A stretch of 64,000 nt of DNA from contig NC_087077.1 in the NCBI RefSeq assembly GCF_026151205.1, forward strand, positions 10,531,983 through 10,595,982, written 5' to 3'. The position numbers were made by a program, and so were the translations under genes. The notes under the pieces were generated by a model. It worked only from the letters and a program-made list of their open reading frames with translations. It searched no databases and was not told where the DNA came from. This document shows positions 35,001 through 42,400 of the stretch, in pieces (positions within the stretch are counted from its first letter, which is position 1; the number at the start of each line of letters is the position of its first letter). Source of the DNA: Bolinopsis microptera (taxonomy: Eukaryota; Ctenophora; Tentaculata; Lobata; Bolinopsidae).

Positions 35001-35697
35001 ATCAATCCAAGTAATTCCCGCATAGTTTCTTGTCATGGCGTCGAGAATGAATATCAGGTATTAAAAAGTCTGTACTTGCCATGCCAATAGATTTATTAGA
35101 CCTATTTGATCACTCACCAATCTAGTTGGTAACATACTTAAAATATCCCAATAATTAATTAAAAATTAAAATATCCCAATAATTAAAAAATATCCCAATC
35201 ATTCAGGTAAGCAGATAGATGGGGGATTGGAGAATGTGGACTGGACCCAGACAGTGGACCCGGCACTATTCTCCCAGTCTACCTACTCTACACAGCAACT
35301 ATTCAAGGAATACACCCAGTTCTGTTCGGTACATTCCATGCCTTGTGTGAGTTGAATACACCTGGTGGGGGTGGGTGGGTTAAATGTTAATTGGGATCTC
35401 ATGTTTGGTTCTTTACCTTTTTTTCTCTCAATATTGAAACAAATTATACGTCCATGTTATACAATTACATTTACACAAGACCAACATATCAACATGGTTA
35501 GTATATGTTATTGGTTAAAAGAAGTTAAAGAGAAACGTATTTCCGTACTTAAACTCAGTGTTCCTCAGGCGAGCAAGTACAGTGATATCAAGATGAAGAG
35601 TACAGGAGAATACCAGGCTGTGAAGAATGCAGTAAAGAAACATCTGGAACAAACAGGAATGGGGTCGTGGAGAGATGTCAGGGTGCCTGAATTTTAA
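17019..35697 (+). CDS. ADAR/ADAD-family protein, two dsRNA-binding domains and degenerate adenosine deaminase domain
   Basis: Hand-spliced model: 17019-17401, 17561-17676, 17791-17939, 18122-18322, 18695-18823, 18999-19079, 19282-19450, 19651-19790, 20087-20201, 20355-20464, 20637-21004, 21246-21392, 34424-34572, 34789-34935, 35207-35346, 35569-35697. All junctions are GT-AG and in phase; 2673 nt gives 890 residues. The N-terminus is Tyr/Ser/Gln/Pro-rich (YPTQPASYSTQPASHPTN). dsRBD1 is about residues 150-215 (HPVAALKHF, VVYQGEG, KIAKAIAAAKAL). dsRBD2 is about 330-400 (YGQLLQRYG, TSKKKARNEAVRLAF). The deaminase domain fills 410-890 (EVVSFGHGTR, YLITQLE, SDKLAMRN, GVQGSL, C-terminal EYQAVK and GMGSW). 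The zinc/catalytic HAE triplet is TGD, one later Cys is Pro in VSPSDK, and the PCGD motif is altered to CPNGD. It should bind dsRNA but not deaminate. A Glu-rich insert (about 575-650) interrupts the domain. Confidence 0.85.
21715..21956 (+). pseudogene. C2H2 gene copy 1, N-terminal fragment
   Basis: The plus strand carries the shared family N-terminus (KEIKCELEEATGKSHGF, then the CPTCKAHF finger) but ends at a stop after EHHRDAR. There is no finger array downstream and no start-region homology upstream. It is a truncated copy of the genes that follow. A diverged copy of the 40-bp terminus at 9670 lies just after it (22018-22050). Confidence 0.7.
22905..23807 (+). CDS. C2H2 zinc-finger protein, copy 2 (7 fingers plus N-terminal finger, truncated)
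   Basis: ATG at 22905 follows an acceptor-like CTGTTCACAG (ends 22892). About 300 residues: an N-terminus with ψKxE motifs (IKEE, VKTE, IKKE, IKCE), an isolated finger CPTCKAHF..H, an acidic/Ser linker (PPSSSESSD), then seven tandem C2H2 fingers of pattern C-x2-C-x12-H-x3-H joined by SGEKPYKC-type linkers. A stop after TSENPFK truncates the array. Degenerate finger sequence continues to about 23980, with finger-like reading broken by stops, so the original protein was longer. It is probably a nuclear DNA-binding protein. It may be functional as a short form or decaying. Confidence 0.6.
   Translation: MSNSDTTSATVTIKEEVKTEILDHVIKKEIKCELEEATGKSHGFICPTCKAHFLYDTFFIEHVKEHHKEMADDDFNSYEPPSSSESSDKKNNSNDTLQVAKRFKCEVCSYSCSFKSSFLIHQRVHTQEKPFKCEECSYTCSRKNNLVQHQRIHTREKPYKCNECPYTCSIKCNLVIHQLIHSGEKPYKCKECSYVCSRKNSLVRHELIHSGDKPYKCKECSYAYSSEGSLVIHQLIHSGEKPYNCKECSYVCSRKNSLVRHQLIHSGDKPYKCKECSYVCSRKFNLVRHQRIHTSENPFK
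24205..24375. mobile_element. MITE with TACAGTRAT termini
   Basis: A 171-bp element starting TACAGTGATCCCAAATTTA and ending with the inverted form (TAAATTGAGGTATTACTGTA). A second copy is at 32109-32279 in the same place relative to the next zinc-finger copy, so it inserted before the unit was duplicated. The termini resemble pogo/Tc1-type ends. Confidence 0.6.
24845..26059 (+). pseudogene. C2H2 zinc-finger gene, copy 3, frameshifted
   Basis: ATG at 24845 and an intact N-terminus (VKEE..VKTE, CPTCKAHF finger) up to DDNLNSY. A small deletion near 25076 then shifts the frame to an early stop. A second deletion near 25190 removes part of finger 1. From about 25206 to a stop at 26058 the array is open again, with about ten fingers; one has lost its last His (HQLIQ). 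A hAT-like element (26091-28820) then cuts the tail, and the remaining finger sequence resumes at about 28830. Pseudogene, though the finger array itself is still open. Confidence 0.75.
26227..27385. mobile_element. Nested TIR element (TAGGGTAARGCACATAATTTTG)
   Basis: A 25-bp inverted repeat bounds 1.16 kb: TAGGGTAAAGCACATAATTT at the left, and the complement of TAGGGTAAGGCACATAATTT at the right. Variants of AAATTAGGT and TTTTGTCA recur inside in both orientations. No ORF. I could not see a target duplication. It inserted into the hAT-like element or was part of it. Confidence 0.7.
27799..28610. repeat. 57-bp minisatellite, about 14 copies
   Basis: The unit contains TACTGTTTTGAAGAGAAC, then GGTGCACTACTGTTCTCAGG and AGAAGGAAACCGGTGG. 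It is 57 bp, a multiple of three with no stop in two frames. It therefore reads open as a 19-residue repeat on the plus strand (RTGALLFSGEGNR) and on the minus strand (FPSPENS..VLFKTVDHR). Units differ at a few sites. It is not called a gene: no start context or splice sites, and both strands are equally open. Confidence 0.85.
28980..29005. repeat. Poly-G run of about 26
   Basis: An uninterrupted G tract follows GTGTCAC. It is G-quadruplex-capable, and the exact length is unreliable in any assembly. It sits between remnants of zinc-finger copy 3 and the tRNA-like sequences. Confidence 0.9.
29295..29356 (-). ncRNA. tRNA-like sequence (SINE head or tRNA pseudogene)
   Basis: On the minus strand TGGCGTGACGAGTAGGC resembles an A box, and GGTTCGAGACC is a perfect B-box match 30 nt further on. 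I could not fold a full cloverleaf with paired acceptor arms. It is likely a tRNA-derived SINE promoter or a decayed tRNA. Confidence 0.4.
29718..29784 (-). ncRNA. tRNA-like sequence (SINE head or tRNA pseudogene)
   Basis: The minus strand starts GGTGGCCTAGTGGTTAGAGC (A box) and has GGTTCGAATCAC (B box), ending TGTCACC. Acceptor bases pair at 6 of 7 positions counting one G-T, and the T arm is convincing. The anticodon arm folds as CTGCGCAG, self-complementary, leaving no normal 7-base loop. It is therefore a tRNA-derived element rather than a working tRNA. A perfect hairpin lies about 30 bp away (29813-29852). Confidence 0.5.
29813..29852. repeat. Perfect 16-bp hairpin
   Basis: Arms CTCGCACTTAAACTCG (29813-29828) and its complement (29837-29852) flank an 8-nt loop. 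It lies next to the tRNA-like sequence, perhaps part of the same small element. Confidence 0.7.
30646..31815 (+). CDS. C2H2 zinc-finger protein, copy 4 (10 fingers plus N-terminal finger)
   Basis: ATG at 30646, after the acceptor-like CTGTTCACAG; an in-frame ATG also exists at 30607. About 389 residues: N-terminus with VKEE, VKTE, IKKE and IKCE, finger CPTCKAHF, an acidic linker, then ten tandem C2H2 fingers. It ends in the eleventh at KCNECS because one extra base (CATAATACATG instead of CATATACATG) creates a stop. The finger sequence continues out of frame to about 31890. Base-contact positions differ between fingers while the scaffold is almost identical. It is probably a nuclear DNA-binding protein; the truncation may be tolerated. 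Confidence 0.65.
   Translation: MSNSDTTSPTVTVKEEVKTEILDHVIKKEIKCELEEATGKSHGFICPTCKAHFLYDTFFIEHVKEHHKEMADDNLNSYEPPSSSESSDKENTSNDTLHVAKPFKCEVCSYSCSLKCSLLIHQRVHTQEKPFKCEECSYTCSRKCNLVQHQRIHIREKPYKCNECSYACSQKCSLVRHQLIHSGEKPYKCNECSYACSCKSNLVSHQLLHSGEKPYKCKECSYACSRKGNLVSHQLIHTGEKPYKCKECSYACTRKNSLVRHQLIHSDEKPYKCKECSYVCSYKNSLVIHQRIHTGEKPYKCKECSYVCTRKNILVRHQLIHSDEKPYKCNECSYKCSQKCNLVQHQRIHTGEKPYKCKECSYVFTHKNSLVRHQLIHSDEKPYKCNECS
32109..32279. mobile_element. MITE, second copy carried by zinc-finger unit duplication
   Basis: Same element as at 24205-24375, with small differences, in the homologous position between zinc-finger copies 4 and 5. It provides a marker for the duplication order. Confidence 0.6.
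32744..33901 (+). CDS. C2H2 zinc-finger protein, copy 5 (intact, 10 fingers plus N-terminal finger)
   Basis: ATG at 32744 (an in-frame ATG at 32705 would add 13 residues), stop TGA at 33901. About 385 residues. Order: ψKxE-rich N-terminus, atypical finger CPTCKAHF..HVKEHH, acidic/Ser linker, then ten C2H2 fingers with TGEKPYKC or SGEKPYKC linkers, ending TGQESNK. Most fingers carry an extra Cys (C-x2-C-x3-C), and one has Ser there. This is the only copy with an undamaged end. CTGTTCACAG lies 12 nt before the ATG, so there is an upstream exon or a trans-spliced leader. The predicted role is nuclear sequence-specific binding; targets are unknown. Confidence 0.75.
   Translation: MSNSDTTPPTVTVKEEVKTEILDHVIKKEIKCELEEATGKSHGFICPTCKAHFLYDTSFIEHVKEHHKEMADDNLNSYEPPSSSESSDKENNSNDTLHLAKPFKCEVCSYSCSLKSSLLIHQRVHTQEKPFKCEECTYTCSRKSHLVQHQRIHSGEKPYKCNECSYACSQKCSLILHRRIHTGEKPYKCKTCSFTCSTKSSLVRHQHIHTGEKPYLKCKECSYVCSRKGTLVSHQLIHTGEKPYKCKECSYVSSYKDSLVRHQRIHTGEKPYKCKECSYVCSRKSSLVKHQHIHTGEKPYKCKECSYACSYKNSLVIHQRIHSGEKPYKCKECSYTCSQKGHLVVHQRIHTGEKPFKCKECSYVCSHKNSLVIHQRIHTGQESNK
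34424..35697 (+). CDS. Last four exons of the first ADAR-like gene (deaminase C-terminal part)
   Basis: These exons belong to the gene starting at 17019 and are listed separately because 13 kb divides them from the rest. They encode the C-terminal half of the deaminase fold: SDKLAMRNMCGVQGSLISEL, then SPVFISHYLITLNKYN, WAKGFQLEILYSCEG, and the end EYQAVKNAVKKHLEQTGMGS with the conserved Trp. In ADAR2 this region helps form the inositol hexakisphosphate pocket. Here the Arg-Trp after SDK is replaced by Met-Arg, while EYQ..K and the Trp persist. The stop TAA is at 35695-35697. Confidence 0.8.
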
Positions 35698-36431
35698 TTT
35701 GCTGAGCTTTACATTGTTGAACTTTAGTGGAGGTTATGTTCTAGTTTCGGTTGCGCGGCTCTAGATCTCAAACGTTAAGTTACTGGAGCAGCGTGTCCGA
35801 ACCTGGAAGTGAACACGCTAAAGTTCGGAGTTATAATTTTACCTTTATCTGAAAGGAGAGCGGAGTTTTTTGGGTGTTTGTCAGATTGAAGTTTGAAGTT
35901 TGAGTGTTATCATCCAGCTGCAGCTCATTGAAATGAACAACATCTGAATGTTTATTTTCGATTGACTTTATATTATTGAGAAAAATATTTTATCTTTTAT
36001 TTTACTGCTCTGAAATCTTTATGCGTTAGCGGAGAATTTTAGATGCAAGTACCGTTTGTTTCGGTTATCGGACTCAATATAACATATTATTATCTCTTAA
36101 ATTGGGATTGTATTCCTAAATTCCTATCGATATGTTATTTCATGTAAATATACGTCTGGCGTATAAGAATGCTCCGGAGTTACTGTTAGAGATTGCTGAA
36201 TGTTTACTTCTTCGAAGTGGCAGTTTCATTGTGGATCATAACTTCGAAAATAAAACAGTTTTGTTAAGAATTATTCAGAATTAATAATTACTGCGAAAGT
36301 ATCATTGCAGAATATTGTACTCGTAATATCCAGTAAATACAATTTGACTCGGACTAACTACGCGACGATGATAACTATTAACTATGATGATAATTGTTTT
36401 GACAGATTATAACTATTCCATCCTCCAAGCC
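35698..36431 (+). other. 3' region of the first and 5' region of the second ADAR-like gene
   Basis: AATAAA at 36249-36254 is a likely polyadenylation signal about 550 nt after the stop at 35697. TTTTGACAG ending at 36405 is a splice acceptor 26 nt before the ATG of the next gene. Only 734 bp separate the two reading frames. Confidence 0.5.
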
Positions 36432-39400
36432 ATGTCGAGTGTACCTGGTTATAACCCGCTAGGAGTAGGTGGAAACCTGGTGTCCTACCCCTCCACTAAC
36501 CTGGTGTCCTACCCCTCCACTTACCAGGGGGTCAAGGGTTACAGTTCAGCTAGTCCTGCAGTGCCACAGGGGAATGTCACATTCCGGGCTCAACCTGGAG
36601 CAAGGTAAGCTCACATTTAATTCAACATTTTATTGGTTCGAAACGTATTTCATAGTAAATGATGAAATACGAGATCAGCTATATTTTGTTCAAATGATTA
36701 GTGTTAACTTCGACATCATATTAATATCGTGTAGCTGCTTAATCCTAATGTAATGTTTCAGTGACAAGAAAAGAAACAAAGGTAGTGGTAGAAACCTTCC
36801 CAAGACTCTAAGAGTGTTTACGTGCGCTGACAAGCACCCAATACAAGCTCTCAAAGAACTAAGAGCAGATGCTCGTGAGTAATTATGTTAATATGTTACA
36901 TAATATGTTAATTATGTTAATTGCTTAATTTAAAGATTAATCTTTCAGGCAACTTTCTATATAAATTAGGTTTGATCTATGTTGTTGAGTGTATAAAACA
37001 ATTAAACAATTAAAATTTGATTGAATCTATATTTCACAATTTAAACACTAGCGCACAAACACACAAATTTATTTCAAAACCGGACTCAAAACCACAGAAT
37101 GTAGAATGTATCAAAATAGCTATCTTTTAAACGAAGTACCCTTCAGAGTTTGAAGTGATGTGTACCTACCAGACAAACACGGGAGCTGCTATAGTAGTGA
37201 ATACTACCATTGATAAAGTAGTCTACCAGGGAGAGGGGGTATCTGGGCAGATTGCCAGAACTATTGCTGCTCACAAGGCTCTCATGGGCATGAACGTGAG
37301 TAAATTACACAACTCCTCTCTTATATTCGGGGTTCTTATATTCGGAGTTACTACTTGTGTGCTAAGTGGTGGGTCTGCTGCTCATAACCCCAAAAAAAAC
37401 CCATTTTACCTTAAATTTCAATTTTTATATACCATTGCATTACTTTTTGTTTAGTTGGGATAAAATATGCAAGTTCTAAATATATTTACGATTTCTTTGA
37501 GCCGACAGAATGGTTCGAATTTTCGGCATATTATATGACTGATAATGAAATATCAAAATATAGTGTGTGCTGAATGCTGATGTCACATAATATTGAACTG
37601 TTTATTTAAGTTTTCGCCATTCCGAAATTACCTCAGGCAGCGGATCACAGCATGTTGAAGCAAGTAGTTGATTATGAGGAACAAAAGAAACTTGTGATGG
37701 AACGTATCAGTATTTGGCAGGAAATGCAGGTTAGCAAGATCAATATAAAGTTACCAGAAATTAGGAATTTATATTTTAATTGGCACCAGATGACCGCTTC
37801 AACCTCGGTTAAATCATTCAATTTTAGATAAAATAGTTTTTCGTACCTGATTGCCCCAACGTTAATGTGCTGGTTCAATCAATATATAATATGTATATAT
37901 TCAAGATTATCCCGCCACACGTTATGCAACTTATAATGCACTACCATGACCACTGTTTCCACTATATTAGTTTTATATTATATTAGTTTTATATTAGTTC
38001 TTTAGTTTTATATTAGTTTTATATTAGTCCTTTAGTTTTATATTAGTTTTATATTAGTCCTTTAGTTTTATATTAGTTTTATATTAGTCCTTTAGTTTTA
38101 TATTAGTTTTATATTAGTTTTAATTTTAATTTTGATATTAGTTTTATATCGAAATAATGCCAATGTAAACTTGTATGGCTGAATTGTAATTATGCTTTAT
38201 TCTCATATTATATAATAATTAAAATATAATAGTTAAATGAAGTGACTCCCTACACGTCATGCTCATGATCTTTAATTAGAAACTTGTAGGCGAAGAAAGA
38301 AGAAAAGAGACTAGAGCACGAGAAGTTAGAGTCGGAAGCCGTGCAGAAGAAAGCAGACAGGAAGCTAAATGCGGAAGAGAACAAGACGACCAAAGAAAAT
38401 GAACCAAAACAGGCTAACAAGAAGGTGCTATTGATATTATATCATATTTTAATAAGTGTATATTCTCGTTATTCAATGTTCGAACTACTCGTAGATTCTT
38501 TGTTACATCTACTAATTCCGGCAACCTCTCCTTTATTATTCGAAGATATACTATTTAAAGCGACTATTTATAATTTATCTGACTTTTTGTCGTGTCTCAG
38601 AAGAAGAAGAATAACGGTACTTCCTCCGCGGTGGAAGGAGCAATGTTTCTTGATTACGGTCACCTCATTCAGAAATACGGACCAGATGTGTCCGAGACGA
38701 CCACGCAGTTGGAGGTAAATCTTCTAGCTGCTTTCTGAGTTTATTTTGACAGTGTTTATCAACCGTTTATGTTATATAATACGTAAAGTGAAATTAAATC
38801 CCTTAGAACTACTATGTCACCAATCACCATTTGCCGTAAACCCCGATTTCCACGGCGGTTTCCTTCAAGGTTGTTAAATACGTCAAATTTTCGTGAAATA
38901 ATACGACGTATTCGGTTCTAATAAAGAATACGTCGTAATACGCCGTAATACGGTAATTTCTATGGATTGTTAAAGACGTCCACGAATACGCCATAATACG
39001 CCGTAATACGCTGATTTGTCAAAATTAAACATTACAGCTGCGCGCCACCCTCATCATTAATCATGCATTAAAGGAGTGCAGTTATACATGATAACTTAAA
39101 TTTGTAATCAAATTTCATGGATAATCCGATAAGCTAACTTTTTTTGCGAAATTATCAATTACATATTATACATTTATCACATGCCTTCTCATGCGATATC
39201 AAAACTTTCGCCCACGAGGCTTGCCGAGTTAGCGAAAGTTTCGATATTTCCCGAGGCTTGCCGAGGGTTATATCGACATTTTCAATCACGAGGCTTGCCG
39301 AGTTTTGAAAATGTTGATATCGCATGAGAAGGCATGTGATTAATGTTTTATCACACTTTCTTTGGAGCCAAATTTGGCCGGGAAAGCAGAATTTGATCAA

Positions 39401-42400
39401 ACGTTAGTTATAAATCTCACCAAAGCAAAACTAGACATGTCTAACTTATTTATGTTTATAATGTCCAAGCTATATATAGCTCTCGATAAGTTAGTATTTC
39501 AGATATTATTAAAGATACAATACGTAAAAATTAAAATCTCGCGTTTCACATTTATGACACAGTGAATGCTGTGTGCCGCGCTGAATTTGCTTTGTACTGC
39601 TACCTAGTGCATGCGATATTAATGTTTTTTCCGCCTATGGGTCTTGTACTTATGAGTCTAGAATATTCCGCCGCGAGCGCGTTTGATACGTAATTACATC
39701 CTGCAAATCAATCGATGTGAGGTGATTCTAATACTTTATTTTTATTAGATATTTTTAGAGTCATTAAAACTGTAGATGTATAATGTATAGAACATCCGTT
39801 TAAGTGTTGATTATACATCACAGTCCTTATCGTATAATCTGTATCTGCGATAAGGTGAAAGAGTTTCCTGGTTGTTAATTTGAATAGTATAGAGCTGTGG
39901 CGCCATGATTGTCTATTTATCAGTCCACATTATACACTGCACACCCTAATTTACATCAACAATATTATCGTCCGTCTTGATTCTTGATTGTCTGTTATTT
40001 CAGAATGATTTAATCAATGCAACTTGTAATCGTTGACTTAGAATTTTATCAAGTATTCTGCTTAGTTCTTAGTCAGTATACATCTTTACTTGCCATATTT
40101 GCCATTATTTGCCATTATTTGGAGCCATATTTGGCCTGGAAAGCAGAATTTGATCAAACGTTAGTTATAAATCTCACCAAAGCAAAACTAGATATGTCGA
40201 ACTTATTTATGTTTATAATGTCCAAGCTATTTATAGCTCTCGATAAGTTAGTATTTCAGATATTAAAGATACAATATGTGAAATTAGAATCTCGCGTTTC
40301 ACATTTATGACACAGTGAATGCTGTGTGCCGCGCTGAATTTGCTTTGTACTGCTACCTAGTGCATGCGATATTAATGTGTTTTCCGCCTATGGGTCTTGT
40401 ACTTATGAGTCTAGAATATTCCGCCGCGAGCGCGTTTGATACGTAATTACATCCTGCAAATCAATCGATGTGAGGTGATTCTAATACTTTATTTTTATTA
40501 GATATTTTTAGAGTCATTAAAACTGTAGATGTATAATGTATAGAACATCCGTTTAAGTGTTGATTATACATCACAGTCCTTATCGTATAATCTGTATCTG
40601 CGATAAGGTGAAAGAGTTTCCTGGTTGTAAATTTGAATAGTATAGAGCTGTGGCGCCATGATTGTCTATTTATCAGTCCACATTATACACTGCACACCCT
40701 AATTTACATCAACAATATTATCGTCCGTCTTGATTCTTGATTGTCTGTTATTTCAGAATGATTTAATCAATGCAACTTGTAATCGTTGACTTAGAATTTT
40801 ATCAAGTATTCTGCTTAGTTCTTAGTCAGTATACATCTTTACTTGCCATATTTGCCATTATTTGCCATTATTTGGAGCCATATTTGGCCTGGAAAGCAGA
40901 ATTTGATCAAACGTTAGTTATAAATCTCACCAAAGCAAAACTAGATATGTCGAACTTATTTATGTTTATAATGTCCAAGCTATTTATAGCTCTCGATAAG
41001 TTAGTATTTCAGATATTAAAGATACAATATGTGAAATTAGAATCTCGCGTTTCACATTTATGACACAGTGAATGCTGTGTGCCGCGCTGAATTTGCTTTG
41101 TACTGCTACCTAGTGCATGCGATATTAATGTGTTTTCCGCCTATGGGTCTTGTACTTATGAGTCTAGAATATTCCGCCGCGAGCGCGTTTGATACGTAAT
41201 TACATCCTGCAAATCAATCGATGTGAGGTGATTCTAATACTTTATTTCTATTAGATATTTTTAGAGTCATTAAAACTGTAGATGTATAATGTATAGAACA
41301 TCCGTTTAAGTGTTGATTATACATCACAGTCCTTATCGTATAATCTGTATCTGCGATAGGGTGAAAGAATTTCCTAGTTCTTGTATTTGAATAGAGCTGT
41401 GGGGTCATAATTAGTGTCTATTTATCAGTCCACATTATACACTACACTCCCTAATTTACATCAACAATATTATCGTCCGTCTTGATTCTTGATTGTCTGT
41501 TATTTCAGAATGATTTAATGCAACTTGTTATCGTTGACTTAGAATTTTATCGAGTATTCTGCTTAGTTCTTAGTCAGTATCCATCTTTACTTGCCATTAT
41601 TTGCCATTATCTGCTTCGAGCTAGAAATTATCTGAACTGGAAATTATCAGAACATTTGTAATATTCAAATGTATCTCTTCAACATTTTAGAACGCAGTAC
41701 TCCACCAGCCTATAACCACCCTGGTGACTGGTCATGGCCAGGTAGTTCACCCGTACTGTTACCAATATTGAATTGTCTAAAGAATGGCAGCACATTAATC
41801 ATCGGACCTGTTTGCCCCAGTGCCCAGACTAATTTATAACCAGATTAGCTGATTAAGTTACGTCATTCGTCCCTTGATATATTTATATAGATAATATATT
41901 TTATAGGATGTTTTTATTGCACTTATTTGCACTAACTAAAATTCAGTTAAAACTAGTCCTGGGATAGAATTTTCGCTCTTTATTGTACAGAATCTATAAG
42001 TCTCTTTATCAGTCTGTTTATAGATCAGCCACGAATTTCGCAAGCTAATCTAGGCGAAACCGGTTTGGAAAATGGAAATGCCAAGTATAATTTCTGCACA
42101 ATTTCTATATGGAATATGGCTCAAAGAAGGGATCAGAGGGGGTTAAAATTCAGGTCTGAAATGGCTGAAATCTGGCTTTGTTTTGTGTGTTTTCTTCCTT
42201 CGAATAGATCAAACATCGTTCTGTGTCTACTACTTTTTGTGAGGGTGACTGTAGTTTGTTCTGACACTTCCTTTTTAATTTCAAGTAAGCGATTAAGGAA
42301 ATTAATAAGCCTGATTGATTGTATCGCTGACAAGTACCAAAACTTTGTGCAACTTTCAAGTCTGCTTGTAAACTTTGATCTCGTTTTCAGTAACCTTAAG

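Noticed and set aside
40017-41063. Two identical 97-residue ORFs as duplicated genes
   Set aside because: They are the same stretch of a 753-bp tandem repeat inside a TIR element; no domain, and unit 1 does not preserve the frame.
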